The position numbers and the translations under genes are program-made. This document shows, piece by piece, positions 15,997 through 25,146 of a stretch of DNA of 64,000 nucleotides. Below the pieces are notes generated by a model. That model saw only the letters and a program-made list of their open reading frames with translations, was not told the origin of the DNA and did not search any database. The DNA comes from Bacillus salipaludis (GTDB lineage: Bacteria; Bacillota; Bacilli; Bacillales_B; DSM-18226): contig NZ_SMYO01000004.1 in NCBI RefSeq assembly GCF_004358205.1, positions 310,001 to 374,000 of the forward strand, in the 5' to 3' direction. How positions within the stretch are numbered: the stretch's first letter is position 1; the number at the start of each line of letters is the position of its first letter.

Positions 15997-17781
15997 ATGG
16001 CAAACCAAACTGAAAAAATCATAAAAGGCGGAAGCTTTTTAATTGAAGATGTTTCCTATGACCGTGTGTTTACACCTGAGGATTTTTCGGATGAGCATAA
16101 AATGATTGCGAAAACAACCGAAGACTTTGTGGAAAATGAAGTGCTTCCACAGGTTGAGTATTTAGAAAAACATGAGTTCGACCGTACAGTAAAACTTTTA
16201 AAAGAAGCAGGGGAGCTTGGACTACTAGGTGCAGATGTACCGGAAGAATATGATGGAATAGGCCTAGATAAAGTTAGCTCATCACTTATTACTGAAAAAA
16301 TGTCAAAGGCCGGTGGGTTCTCACTTTCACATGGTGCTCATGTCGGAATTGGATCCCTGCCAATCGTCCTGTTCGGAAACGAAGAGCAAAAGAAAAAATA
16401 TTTACCTGCACTTGCTTCAGGTGAAAAGCTTGCTGCCTATGCCCTAACAGAGCCAGGCTCAGGATCCGATGCACTTGGTGCAAAAACAACAGCAAGATTA
16501 AATACGGAAGGAACTCATTATATTTTAAATGGTGAAAAGCAATGGATTACCAATGCCGGTTTTGCAGATGTGTTCTGTGTTTATGCAAAAGTGGATGGCG
16601 AGCATTTTACTGCATTCATCGTTGAAAGAGATTTCCCCGGCGTTTCAACGGGTGCTGAAGAAAAGAAAATGGGAATTAAGAGCTCTTCTACTCGGACGCT
16701 GATTCTTCAGGATGTACCGGTTCCAAAAGAAAACCTTTTAGGCGAATTTGGCAGAGGTCATGTTATTGCCTTTAATATTTTAAATATCGGCCGTTATAAG
16801 CTCGCAGTCGGTGCTGTTGGCGGTTCTAAAAATGCTTTTGAAATGACCGTAAAATACGCTAATGGGCGCCAGCAATTCAAAACACCCATCTCTCAATTCA
16901 ACCTAACAAAAGAAAAATTCGGTACCTTGGCATCGAAAATATATGCTGCTGAGAGCTCTGTATATCGAACAATTGGATTATATGAAGATAATCAAGGAAA
17001 ACTTTCAACCGAAGAAGCAAAGGATATTAAATTAGTGGCTAATTCCATTGCTGAATATGCAATCGAATGCTCTCTAAATAAATTCTTTGCAAGTGAAGTT
17101 TTAGATCAGGTTGTTGACGAAGGTGTTCAAATTCATGGGGGATACGGGTTTATGCAGGAGTATCCAATTGAAAGAGCCTATCGTGACTCCCGTATTAACC
17201 GAATCTTTGAAGGAACAAATGAAATCAACCGTCTTCTTGTACCAGGAACATTTGTGAAAAAGGCAATGAAAGGCGAACTGCCATTATTCCAAAAAGCATT
17301 ACAGCTTCAGGAAGAATTAATGATGTTAATGCCGGAAGAACCTGGTGATGAGCCACTCGCACAAGAAAAATATTTAGTGAAAAATGCGAAGAAAATTGGT
17401 TTATTGGCTGCTGGTTTAGCTGCACAAAAATACGGCAAAGCACTTGAAAAAGAACAAGAAGTTCTTTCGAATATTGCGGACCTCGTATCCAATGCCTATG
17501 CGATGGAATCCGTTGTATTACGTACAGAAAAAGCAATTGCCAAATCAGGTGTTGAGAAGAATCAACAAAAGCTTCTTTATACGCAAATTTTCTGTCAAGA
17601 AGCCTTTAATGAGATCGAGCAGATTGCAAAAGAAACATTAGTTGCGATTGAACAAGGCGATACGCTTCGTATAATGTTGTCTTCGCTTCGTAAATTCACC
17701 CGCCATACCCCAATAAATGTTATTGCGAAAAAACGACAAGCTGCAGATGTGATCATTGAAGCAGAACGTTATATCGTTTAA
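15997..17781 (+). CDS. fadE: Acyl-CoA dehydrogenase FadE
   Basis: FAD enzyme for the first step of beta-oxidation. The 594 residues comprise the ~400-residue acyl-CoA dehydrogenase core plus the extra C-terminal helical part seen in the YusJ/FadE group. Motifs: AYALTEPGSGSDA and QWITNAGFADVF (FAD/substrate contacts), QIHGGYGFMQEYPIERAYRD and the catalytic Glu in RIFEGTNEINR. Start set by AGGAGGAAT. Separated from fadA by a repeat remnant and a hairpin but in the same direction, so operon membership is likely. Confidence 0.95.
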   Translation: MANQTEKIIKGGSFLIEDVSYDRVFTPEDFSDEHKMIAKTTEDFVENEVLPQVEYLEKHEFDRTVKLLKEAGELGLLGADVPEEYDGIGLDKVSSSLITEKMSKAGGFSLSHGAHVGIGSLPIVLFGNEEQKKKYLPALASGEKLAAYALTEPGSGSDALGAKTTARLNTEGTHYILNGEKQWITNAGFADVFCVYAKVDGEHFTAFIVERDFPGVSTGAEEKKMGIKSSSTRTLILQDVPVPKENLLGEFGRGHVIAFNILNIGRYKLAVGAVGGSKNAFEMTVKYANGRQQFKTPISQFNLTKEKFGTLASKIYAAESSVYRTIGLYEDNQGKLSTEEAKDIKLVANSIAEYAIECSLNKFFASEVLDQVVDEGVQIHGGYGFMQEYPIERAYRDSRINRIFEGTNEINRLLVPGTFVKKAMKGELPLFQKALQLQEELMMLMPEEPGDEPLAQEKYLVKNAKKIGLLAAGLAAQKYGKALEKEQEVLSNIADLVSNAYAMESVVLRTEKAIAKSGVEKNQQKLLYTQIFCQEAFNEIEQIAKETLVAIEQGDTLRIMLSSLRKFTRHTPINVIAKKRQAADVIIEAERYIV

Positions 17782-17789
17782 TTCATATG

Positions 17790-17827
17790 AAGCTCTCTTC
17801 TTTTAGAGGGGAGTTTTCTCTTTTTTT
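17790..17827 (+). terminator. Terminator of the fad operon
   Basis: The 11-bp arms (17790-17800, 17806-17816, with G-T wobbles) are followed by TCTCTTTTTTT. Confidence 0.7.
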
Positions 17828-18042
17828 ATAAAAATTTATATGGCAGGAAGGATTTTTGCGAAGAAAGTCGAATTTTTTCTAATGGACTTGATGATAGAAT
17901 CCATTCTTATTCCTGCTTAGCACGACTGATTTAAAATTGTCTTATTATTGTGCTATTTTTATATTAGGAATTTTGACTCCGTTATGGTAAGATTCAATTG
18001 TCACTCTGAAGTTTAATTTTGGAAAAGAGGGCGGTGAAACAG

Positions 18043-18399
18043 ATGTCTCTGACTTTTTACTGGTATCCTAAATGCGGAACCTGTCGAAAGGCAAAGAAAT
18101 GGCTGGATGATCATCATCTTTCCTACAAGGAAATACATATTGTTGAAAATCCCCCTTCTAAAGAGGAATTAACGGGATTTTATCAAAAAAGCGGTTTAGA
18201 GTTGAAAAAATTCTTTAATACTAGCGGTCAAAAGTATCGCGAATTGGGTATTAAGGATAAAATGAAGTCTGCATCGGATGAAGAATTAATTGATTTACTT
18301 GCATCAGATGGGATGTTAATCAAAAGGCCAATTTTAACAGACGGAGAAAAAGTTACCGTTGGCTTTAAAGAAGAAGAGTATGAGCAAAAATGGCTGTAA
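18043..18399 (+). CDS. yusI: ArsC/Spx-family protein YusI
   Basis: Small thioredoxin-fold protein of 118 residues. The redox motif CGTC occurs near residue 10 (YPKCGTCRKAKKWL), and the family C-terminal motif LIKRPIL is present. ArsC/Spx-like proteins include arsenate reductases and transcription regulators. This one lacks the extra Arg/Cys set of true arsenate reductases as far as I can judge, so activity is open. The ATG at 18043 is chosen over a TTG 24 bases upstream. Confidence 0.85.
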   Translation: MSLTFYWYPKCGTCRKAKKWLDDHHLSYKEIHIVENPPSKEELTGFYQKSGLELKKFFNTSGQKYRELGIKDKMKSASDEELIDLLASDGMLIKRPILTDGEKVTVGFKEEEYEQKWL

Positions 18400-18491
18400 G
18401 CGTTTAACGATCTGCTTTTCTTGTCTTCATTATGGAAATCGATTTTTTTATCGATAATAGATTTTAGAAAAATTAATGGAGGGATTTTCGA

Positions 18492-18872
18492 ATGAGTACA
18501 CCAAAAGAGTTACGTTATTCTGAAGAACATGAATGGGTAAAAGTTGAGGGAGAAAAAGTGCGAATTGGAATTACTGACTTTGCACAGCACGAACTAGGAG
18601 ATATTGTATTCGTTGAGCTTCCTGAAATTGGCGATGAAGTTTCTGCTGACGAACCATTTGGCAGCGTTGAGTCCGTTAAAACTGTTTCTGAGCTATATGC
18701 TCCTGTCAGCGGCAAAATCGTTGAAATTAACGAAGATTTGAGTGACAATCCTGAATTTGTAAACGAATCTCCATATGAAAAAGCATGGATGATTGTAGTT
18801 GAAGTTTCCGACAGCAGCGAATTGGACAAGCTGATGACTGCTGAACAATACGAAGAAATGATTAACGAATAA
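18492..18872 (+). CDS. gcvH: Glycine cleavage system H protein
   Basis: Lipoyl carrier of 126 residues that shuttles the aminomethyl group between the P and T proteins of glycine cleavage; in Bacillus it also relays lipoyl groups to other dehydrogenases. The lipoylated lysine lies in [10 protein letters not shown] (~64). Start HEWVKVEG region and length are normal. Strong site GGAGGG upstream. lipA, which makes the lipoyl group, is in this window at 36 kb. Confidence 0.96.
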   Translation: MSTPKELRYSEEHEWVKVEGEKVRIGITDFAQHELGDIVFVELPEIGDEVSADEPFGSVESVKTVSELYAPVSGKIVEINEDLSDNPEFVNESPYEKAWMIVVEVSDSSELDKLMTAEQYEEMINE

Positions 18873-18883
18873 TTATGTAATCT

Positions 18884-18911
18884 AAGCACCTTGATATCAG
18901 GGTGCTTTTTT
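18884..18911 (+). terminator. Terminator of gcvH
   Basis: AAGCACC (18884-18890) pairs with GGTGCTT (18901-18907), followed by four more T. Confidence 0.8.
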
Positions 18912-19103
18912 CACTTTATTACCATTTTTCAAAAAGTATATTAGGAAACAAATAATACAATATAACAGGAAATACCTTCATTTAAAAAGTTATCTTCCTT
19001 TCTAATTTTTTCGGTAAAAATGGACATAAAAGCAAGGCTCACGTTATATGTATATCTAGAATATGTTAACATAAACACAAGACTTCATAATACAGGTGAT
19101 GAT

Positions 19104-19460
19104 ATGAATGACTCATATGTTGACAAGGTTCTTATTGTGGAAGGGACATCTGATAAGAGAAAGGTCAAAAGAATTGTAAAGGAACCTGTTGAGATCATAT
19201 GTACCAATGGGACCATTAGTATTACAAAGTTAGATGAATTAATTGATTTTCTTGAGGACAAGGATGTCTATATTCTAGTGGATGCGGATGCGGCTGGAGA
19301 GAAGTTGCGAAAACAATTTAAAAGGGAATTTCCCCAAGCTGAGCATATCTATATTGACCGGTCTTACCGCGAAGTTGCAACGGCCCCTGAACACCATCTT
19401 GCGACCGTCTTATTAGGGGCAAATATTGATGTGCATACACAATTTTTGGAGAATTGCTGA
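19104..19460 (+). CDS. yusF: Small Toprim-domain protein YusF
   Basis: 118-residue stand-alone Toprim protein. The catalytic Glu is in VLIVEGTSDK (~14) and the DxD-type motif is LVDADAAGEKLR (~60). Toprim domains of this size occur in RNase M5 (5S rRNA maturation) and related nucleases or ligases; the exact substrate is unknown. CAGGTGATGAT precedes the ATG at 19104. Its stop codon lies 8 bp before the yusE start used here, so the two are probably coupled. Confidence 0.85.
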   Translation: MNDSYVDKVLIVEGTSDKRKVKRIVKEPVEIICTNGTISITKLDELIDFLEDKDVYILVDADAAGEKLRKQFKREFPQAEHIYIDRSYREVATAPEHHLATVLLGANIDVHTQFLENC

Positions 19461-19468
19461 GTGAATCA

Positions 19469-19777
19469 ATGAAAGAATGGAATCGAGATGAATTCTCATT
19501 ATTTATAGAAAATAAATCGACAGGGCTCGTGTACTTTTATACACCTTTATGTGGGACCTGTCAGGTAGCTTCAAGGATGTTGCAAGTCATTGAACAAATG
19601 GTGGATTGCAAAATGGGGAAAATGAACTTAAATTTTTACCCCGATTTTGGGAAAAGCTATGGTATCGAAAGCGTTCCGTGTTTAATGTTTATTCACAATG
19701 GTCAAGTGGTTGAACTGCTCTACGCTTTCCGCTCTGTGCCCTATCTAATTGAAAAAATCAATGAAAACCTAACATAA
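19469..19777 (+). CDS. yusE: Thioredoxin-like protein YusE
   Basis: Cytoplasmic thioredoxin-fold protein of 102 residues with the active site PLCGTCQVA (CGTC, near residue 28), cis-Pro in SVPCLMF and the usual beta4 strand. CGTC differs from the CGPC of main thioredoxins, so the redox potential and partners probably differ. The start is uncertain: no good ribosome site precedes the ATG at 19469; a TTG at 19454 with GGAG close by would overlap yusF. Confidence 0.82.
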   Translation: MKEWNRDEFSLFIENKSTGLVYFYTPLCGTCQVASRMLQVIEQMVDCKMGKMNLNFYPDFGKSYGIESVPCLMFIHNGQVVELLYAFRSVPYLIEKINENLT

Positions 19778-19812
19778 AACAGATGCTGCTATCCTAGCAG
19801 CATCTGTTTTAA
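19776..19812 (+). terminator. Terminator of yusF-yusE
   Basis: Perfect 16-bp arms (19776-19791, 19795-19810) with a three-base loop; the right arm ends in TTTT. Confidence 0.85.
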
Positions 19813-19889
19813 TTTGTCGACAGGTTTTGAAAGGATTCTGGTTCTTTTTGCTGAAATAGTTAGTAAGCAAATAGAACGGAGTGATAAAG

Positions 19890-20246
19890 ATGATGGAAAT
19901 GATTCAAATCTTTCTGATCAAGGTTAAAGAGCGTGATCACATACGATCTCTATTAAATAATGAGGATGGTCTGATGGTCCGTTTTATTTGCGGGCATCAA
20001 AACATTGATATTTTTTTAAAAAATGGAGAATGTACATTGTTGCATGATCCAAGCGAGAATTTTACAGAATGTGAAATTTACGGTGAGATAGAAACAGTTC
20101 AACAGCTTCTTTCGGGTGAACGGAAATTGAGATCTCTTATGCAGAAGGGGCGACTCCAAGTAAAAGCTTCTTTCCGAACCTTGCTGCTTTTGGAGGCGCT
20201 TTTTTATTTAACTAAAATTGACACAAAGTCTTACAGAATAATCTGA
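19890..20246 (+). CDS. yusD: YusD-like SCP2-type protein
   Basis: 118-residue protein with no membrane segment and an SCP2-like alternation of strands (VRFICGHQNIDIFLKNGEC...YGEIETVQQLLSGE, then LRSLMQKGRLQVKASFR). It sits just before the methionine genes, as yusD does in B. subtilis. The function is unknown; SCP2 folds bind lipids. CGGAGTGATAAAG precedes the tandem ATGs at 19890 and 19893. Assigned mainly by synteny. Confidence 0.65.
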   Translation: MMEMIQIFLIKVKERDHIRSLLNNEDGLMVRFICGHQNIDIFLKNGECTLLHDPSENFTECEIYGEIETVQQLLSGERKLRSLMQKGRLQVKASFRTLLLLEALFYLTKIDTKSYRII

Positions 20247-20326
20247 ATAAACCTATTGACTCTATCGGAATAAAGGTGTATTATCTGTTTAAATATTCAA
20301 TTAATAATAATAATTTAATAAATATT

Positions 20327-20426
20327 CTTATCCAGAGCGGTGGAGGGACTGGCCCTATGATGCCCGGCAACCGGTTTATACACGGTGCTAATTCCAGCGG
20401 AGCAATATGCTCTGAAAAGATAAGAA
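20327..20426 (+). ncRNA. SAM-I (S-box) riboswitch upstream of metY
   Basis: Classic S-box elements in order: CTTATCCAGAG, GGTGGAGGGACTGGCCC, GATGCCCGGCAACC, GGTGCTAATTCC and the closing GATAAGA strand of P1. The 3' side of P1 (GATAAGAAGAG) can pair with CTCTTCTTA inside the downstream terminator, giving the antiterminator. Binding of S-adenosylmethionine should turn metY off. Confidence 0.96.
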
Positions 20427-20434
20427 GAGAGAGT

Positions 20435-20467
20435 CCCCTCTTCTTATGAAGCGGGGTTATTTTTTTG
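20435..20467 (+). terminator. S-box terminator of metY
   Basis: CCCC-CTTC / GAAG-GGGG stem (20435-20456, one mismatch) followed by TTATTTTTTT. Confidence 0.88.
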
Positions 20468-20510
20468 ACAATGTTTAACAGAGCCATTTTTTAAAAGGGA
20501 GTGGATTAGT

Positions 20511-21827
20511 GTGGGAGTCGATCAAAAAAAATTACGTTTTGAAACTTTAAGTGTTCATGGAGGCTTATCTCCAGATCCTGTAACGGGTGCTCGTGCCGTT
20601 CCAATTTATCAAAACAATGCCTATCAATTTAAAAGCACAGAACACGCCGCTAACCTTTTTGCGTTAGCAGAGCCTGGTTACATATATACACGGATTCACA
20701 ATCCAACCACAACTGTCTTTGAGGAAAGGGTTGCCTTATTAGAAGGCGGTGTTGGAGCTCTTGCAGTTGCAAGTGGGATGGCCGCCATTACCTTGGCAAT
20801 TTTAAACCTTGCTCAAGCAGGAGATGAAATTGTCGCAGCATCAACATTATACGGCGGCACTTATAATCTTTTCGCTGTAACATTACCAAAATACGGAATT
20901 AATGTGAAATTTGTTGACCCTGAAAATCCTGAAAACTTCCGTACTGCCATCACGGAAAAAACAAAAGCGGTTTTCGCCGAAACAATTGGTAATCCAAGCT
21001 TAACCATATTAGATATTGAAAAAGTGGCCGATATTGCCCATGCGGCAGGTGTTCCGCTGATTATCGACAATACCTTTGCAACACCATATCTCTGCCGTCC
21101 GATTGAACATGGGGCAGATATTGTCATTCACTCTGCTACAAAATGGTTGTTAGGAAATGGTACAACAACAGGGGGAATTATTGTAGACGGCGGTAAGTTC
21201 GATTGGAATTCGCCAAAATTCCCGGGCTTTACAACACCTGATGCGAGCTATCATGATCTTGTTTATGCGGAGGCACTTGGTGCGGTTGCTTATATTATCA
21301 AGGCACGCGTTCAATTGCTGCGTGATCTTGGACCGGCATTAAGTCCTCAAAATGCTTTCCAATTTGTACTTGGACTCGAAACCCTTCATGTTCGTATGAA
21401 AGAGCATGTTGCCAATACGAAGCAGATTGTGGATTATTTAGTAAACCATCCTGCTGTTGAATGGGTATCCTATCCAGGACACCCATCACATCCTGACCAT
21501 GAGCTTGCTGAGAAATATTTACCAAAAGGTGCCGGCTCGATGGTTGTATTCGGTATCAAGGGTGGTAAGGAAGCAGGAGCTAAGTTAATTGATTCCATTA
21601 CTCTCTGGGCACATGTGGCCAATGTTGGGGATGCGAAGAGCTTAATCATTCACCCAGCAAGTACCACACACCAGCAATTAGACGCTGAGGGTCTTAAAGC
21701 AGCTGGAGTTTCTGAAGATTTAATTCGTCTATCAATCGGTATCGAAAATGTTGAGGATTTAATTGAAGACCTTGAATCTGCTATTGAAGCAGCAACTGGG
21801 TTGATATCGTTAACGGCCAATGCCTAA
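20511..21827 (+). CDS. metY: O-acetylhomoserine sulfhydrylase (MetY-like)
   Basis: PLP enzyme of 438 residues that makes homocysteine from O-acetylhomoserine and sulfide, or cysteine from O-acetylserine. It begins FETLSVHGG, has [22 protein letters not shown] and [11 protein letters not shown], the PLP lysine in [16 protein letters not shown], and the [22 protein letters not shown] stretch typical of MetY rather than MetC/MetI. GTG start with AAAAGGGAGTGG. It has its own S-box, so synthesis should rise when SAM is low. Confidence 0.93.
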   Translation: MGVDQKKLRFETLSVHGGLSPDPVTGARAVPIYQNNAYQFKSTEHAANLFALAEPGYIYTRIHNPTTTVFEERVALLEGGVGALAVASGMAAITLAILNLAQAGDEIVAASTLYGGTYNLFAVTLPKYGINVKFVDPENPENFRTAITEKTKAVFAETIGNPSLTILDIEKVADIAHAAGVPLIIDNTFATPYLCRPIEHGADIVIHSATKWLLGNGTTTGGIIVDGGKFDWNSPKFPGFTTPDASYHDLVYAEALGAVAYIIKARVQLLRDLGPALSPQNAFQFVLGLETLHVRMKEHVANTKQIVDYLVNHPAVEWVSYPGHPSHPDHELAEKYLPKGAGSMVVFGIKGGKEAGAKLIDSITLWAHVANVGDAKSLIIHPASTTHQQLDAEGLKAAGVSEDLIRLSIGIENVEDLIEDLESAIEAATGLISLTANA

Positions 21828-21961
21828 AACTACCATGTCTGATTTTTTCTAAATATGTAGAATTTTCGTTGACACCCCTTTTTATCCGTGATACGATAGC
21901 TTTCGTAATAAAATGATTGCTTACATCATATGTGTGTTAATTGAATATAGGATGCTTAATG

Positions 21962-22067
21962 CTCTTATCCAGAGAGGTGGAGGGATGTGCCCGATGAAGC
22001 CCGGCAACCGTCAATTTGATTGAAATGGTGCCAATTCACACAAAGCTATTGCTTTGAGAGATGGGAG
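21962..22067 (+). ncRNA. SAM-I (S-box) riboswitch upstream of metNPQ
   Basis: CTCTTATCCAGAG, GGTGGAGGGATGTGCCC, GATGAAGCCCGGCAACC, GGTGCCAATTC, and a closing GATGGGAG that pairs with CTCTTATC through wobbles. A terminator follows directly. This is a second S-box within 1.7 kb, independent of the metY one. Confidence 0.95.
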
Positions 22068-22083
22068 AAAGGTTGAATTTATT

Positions 22084-22120
22084 ATGCCTTTCTGCCTGCG
22101 CAGAAAGGCATTTTTATTTT
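22084..22120 (+). terminator. S-box terminator of metNPQ
   Basis: The perfect 12-bp arms (22084-22095, 22100-22111) around CTGC are followed by TTTTTATTTT. Confidence 0.9.
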
Positions 22121-22228
22121 TCTAAAATAGAATGTTTTATTCGAAACCATCAAACCCTATGTTTAAGTGATACGGAGCAATTGGAATTTTTACTTTTACG
22201 TATATATGGAAAAAAGAAGGTGAATTCT

Positions 22229-23254
22229 ATGATTTCTATAAAAAATGTTCGAAAAATTTTCCCTTCGAAACAGGGGCAGTTAAAGGCAGTAGACGACGTG
22301 AACCTGGAAATAAACAAAGGGGAAATTTTTGGGGTAATTGGTTATAGTGGTGCGGGTAAAAGTACGTTAATTCGTATGTTAAATGGATTGGAGCTTCCTA
22401 CAGAGGGATCCGTTACTGTTGCCGGCCGTGAAGTTTCAAAGATTAAGGGCAGTGATTTGCGAAAAGCACGCCAAGAAATCAGTATGATATTCCAGCACTT
22501 TAATTTACTTTGGTCAAGAACTGTAAGTGAGAATATTGAGTTCCCATTGGAAATTGCAGGGGTAAATAAAGCGGAAAGAGTAAAGCGTGTCAGCGAGTTG
22601 GTGAAACTAGTTGGCCTTGAAGGCAGGGAAAATGCTTATCCTTCGCAGTTGAGTGGCGGCCAAAAGCAAAGAGTTGGTATTGCCCGTGCATTAGCGAACA
22701 ATCCAAAGGTTTTGCTTTGTGATGAGGCAACCTCAGCCCTTGACCCGCAAACCACGGATTCAATTCTTGACTTGTTGGTCGATATCAATAAAAGACTTGG
22801 TTTAACGATTGTTTTAATCACCCATGAGATGCATGTAATTCGTAAAATCTGCCACAGGGTAGCTGTGATGGAAAGTGGAAGAGTCGTGGAGCTTGGTCCG
22901 GTGTTAGATGTGTTTAAAAACCCTCAGCAGCCGATTACAAAGCGCTTTGTTCAGCAGGTAACAGAACCGGAAGAGACAAAAGAAACTGCTGAGCATTTGC
23001 TTGAACTTTATCCACATGGGCAAGTGGTGCAACTCTCTTTTGTGGGGGAAGCAACAGAACAGCCATTAATTACAAACGTGATCCGGGATTTCGATGTTGT
23101 CGTAAATATTCTTCAAGGGAAAATTTCGCATACTCAAAACGGGTCATATGGAACATTATTTATCCATTTGGATGGACAATCTAATGAAATTCAAAAAGCC
23201 ATCAATTTTATTCACTCACAGCAAGTTGGCGTGGAGGTGATCAGTAATGGCTAA
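22229..23254 (+). CDS. metN: Methionine ABC transporter ATP-binding protein MetN
   Basis: 341-residue ATPase of the D/L-methionine importer. Walker A GYSGAGKST, Q-loop IFQHFNLLWSRT (a MetN hallmark), signature LSGGQKQRVG, Walker B LLCDEATSALDP, H-loop ITHEM. A C-terminal NIL domain (~265-341) is the methionine-sensing part that causes trans-inhibition. The ATG at 22229 follows GAAGGTGAATTCT. Its stop overlaps the metP start by 8 bp. Controlled by the S-box upstream. Confidence 0.95.
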   Translation: MISIKNVRKIFPSKQGQLKAVDDVNLEINKGEIFGVIGYSGAGKSTLIRMLNGLELPTEGSVTVAGREVSKIKGSDLRKARQEISMIFQHFNLLWSRTVSENIEFPLEIAGVNKAERVKRVSELVKLVGLEGRENAYPSQLSGGQKQRVGIARALANNPKVLLCDEATSALDPQTTDSILDLLVDINKRLGLTIVLITHEMHVIRKICHRVAVMESGRVVELGPVLDVFKNPQQPITKRFVQQVTEPEETKETAEHLLELYPHGQVVQLSFVGEATEQPLITNVIRDFDVVVNILQGKISHTQNGSYGTLFIHLDGQSNEIQKAINFIHSQQVGVEVISNG

Positions 23255-23912
23255 CCTAATGGAAATGGTAAATTGGGACGAATTAATTGCAGCAACACGT
23301 GAAACCATTTATATGACTTTTATTTCAGTGTTTGCAACATTTGTTTTAGGGCTATTACTAGGCTTGTTGTTATTTTTAACAGCTAAAGATAATTTATGGG
23401 CAAATCGAACAGTTAATGTCATTATAGCTGGCTTTGTTAATATTTTTAGATCGATTCCATTTATTATTTTAATTGTTTTATTAATTCCATTTACAAAATT
23501 AGTGCTTGGGACGATGCTCGGGCCAGATGCGGCGATGCCGGCCCTGATTATTGGAGCAGCTCCTTTTTATGCAAGAATGGTGGAAATTGCCCTAAGGGAA
23601 ATCGATAAAGGTGTTATTGAGGCATCGCAATCAATGGGAGCAACACATGGCCGTATTATATTTAAAGTATTAATACCGGAATCTTTGCCAGCATTAATTT
23701 CAGGGATAACTGTAACGGCTATTTCGCTAGTTAGCTTTACAGCGATGGCTGGAGTCATTGGTGCAGGTGGACTTGGAAATTTTGCCTACCTTGAAGGTTT
23801 TCAGCGCAATAGACCATTTGTCACGTTGGTTGCAACAATAGCGATTTTAATTTTAGTATTTATTATCCAATTTATTGGAGATTATTTTACAAAGAAAACA
23901 GATAAACGTTAA
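23247..23912 (+). CDS. metP: Methionine ABC transporter permease MetP (MetI)
   Basis: 221-residue membrane permease with five or more hydrophobic segments. The EAA loop is visible as EASQSMGATHGRIIFKVLIPES (broken here: EASQSMGATHGR then IIFKVLIPES). FRSIPFIILIVLLIPF and GVIGAGGLGNFA are typical of MetI/MetP. It is the middle gene of metNPQ, overlapping metN and 15 bp before metQ. Confidence 0.95.
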   Translation: MANLMEMVNWDELIAATRETIYMTFISVFATFVLGLLLGLLLFLTAKDNLWANRTVNVIIAGFVNIFRSIPFIILIVLLIPFTKLVLGTMLGPDAAMPALIIGAAPFYARMVEIALREIDKGVIEASQSMGATHGRIIFKVLIPESLPALISGITVTAISLVSFTAMAGVIGAGGLGNFAYLEGFQRNRPFVTLVATIAILILVFIIQFIGDYFTKKTDKR

Positions 23913-23927
23913 AAGGAGGAGTTAGAA

Positions 23928-24755
23928 ATGAAGAAAGTAATTAGTCTCATTTTCGTTGCATTATTAGCATTTGCTTTAACAGCGTGCTCAGGTGCAAAAA
24001 ATGATACGGCAAAGAATGATGGTAATAAAAAATTAGTCGTTGGTGCAACTGCTGTACCGCATGCGGAAGTGCTTGAAGCGGCAAAACCTTTATTAAAGAA
24101 AAAAGGAATTGACCTTGAAATAAAAGTTTTTCAAGATTATGTTCTTCCAAATGTAGCATTAAGGGATAAAGAACTTGATGCAAACTACTTCCAGACACCA
24201 GGTTATTTAGCACTTCAAATGAAAGAAAACAAGGATTTTCATTTTGTGAGTGTTGGTGAAATCCATAAGGAACCAATTGGAATTTATTCTAAAAAATATA
24301 AAAGCTTAAAAGACCTTCCAACAGGTGCGAAAATTATTATGAGTAATTCACTTAGCGATCATGGCCGTATTTTACCTATTTTTGAAAAAGCAGGTTTAAT
24401 TAAGCTTAAAAAAGGCGTTGGCGCGAATGCAAGAGTAGAGGATATTGTTTCCAATCCAAAGAAACTCGATTTCTCAACTTTAATTGAAGCGAAATTATTA
24501 GCTTCTTCTTTCCAAAGCGGTGAAGGTGATGCGGTTGTTATTAATACAAACTACGCATTAGAAGGCGGTATCGATATCAAAAAGTATGGAATCGCATTTG
24601 AAGGTAAAGATGTAGTTCCAGCAAATCTTGTTGTTGTTCGATCTGAGGACAAGGATCGCCCCGAAATTAAAACACTTGTTGAAGTTCTTAAATCAAAAGA
24701 AATTCAACAATTCATTAAAGATAAGTACCATGGTGCCGTTTTGGCAGCAGAATAA
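23928..24755 (+). CDS. metQ: Methionine-binding lipoprotein MetQ
   Basis: Solute-binding protein anchored outside the membrane. The lipobox LTAC places the lipidated Cys at about residue 20. It has the NlpA/MetQ pattern: VGATAVPHAEVLE, YFQTPGYL, HKEPIGIYS, then NPKKLDFSTLIEA and VINTNYA. 275 residues is normal. AAAGGAGGAG precedes the ATG. Last gene of the S-box-controlled operon. Confidence 0.95.
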   Translation: MKKVISLIFVALLAFALTACSGAKNDTAKNDGNKKLVVGATAVPHAEVLEAAKPLLKKKGIDLEIKVFQDYVLPNVALRDKELDANYFQTPGYLALQMKENKDFHFVSVGEIHKEPIGIYSKKYKSLKDLPTGAKIIMSNSLSDHGRILPIFEKAGLIKLKKGVGANARVEDIVSNPKKLDFSTLIEAKLLASSFQSGEGDAVVINTNYALEGGIDIKKYGIAFEGKDVVPANLVVVRSEDKDRPEIKTLVEVLKSKEIQQFIKDKYHGAVLAAE

Positions 24756-24758
24756 AAG

Positions 24759-24796
24759 AGAAAGAAACCAGTGCATTTATGTACTGGTTTCTTTCT
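24759..24796 (+). terminator. Terminator of metNPQ
   Basis: Perfect 14-bp arms (24759-24772, 24783-24796); the 3' arm itself is T-rich. The rest of the 390-bp gap to sufC holds a promoter and direct repeats described separately, and nothing else I can support. Confidence 0.75.
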
Positions 24797-25052
24797 ATGA
24801 GCTTTGCTCAATTTAGAGTAGCTTTTCAGTTATGTTTGCATTACCTTACATGAAACTAATTCTTTATGTGAAAAATAAATTGAATTTGAGTTTTAATACC
24901 ATGGCAATTGATTAATTAATAAGGTATTATTTTACTCGGGTGTTTTTTACATAATAGTTTGTCTGAATTTTCTTTTTTTATTCTCATTTAAGGTGGTTCC
25001 ACTGAAAATCATTTCACGTTACCACTGTTTAGGAGTTGCTAACAGATTCTAT

Positions 25053-25081
25053 TTGTTATAAGATTGTAATGAGAATAGAAT
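25053..25081 (+). promoter_or_regulatory. Probable sigma-A promoter of sufCDSUB
   Basis: TTGTTA (25053-25058), 17 bases, TAGAAT (25076-25081), 65 bp before sufC. Direct repeats of AATGAGAAT (25068-25076, 25079-25087) overlap the -10 box and could bind a regulator. Confidence 0.6.
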
Positions 25082-25146
25082 GAGAATGAATTTTTTAAGT
25101 ACTGCGTTCTATAAGACACAATAACTTTCTTTTCGGAGGTATAGAT

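Noticed and set aside
18396..18409. CcpA cre-like site TGTAAGCGTTTAAC between yusI and gcvH
   Set aside because: The last two consensus positions fail and the site overlaps the yusI stop codon with no promoter seen nearby.
25004..25020. Fur-box-like TGAAAATCATTTCA upstream of sufC
   Set aside because: The right half is shifted relative to the 7-1-7 consensus; too weak to call.
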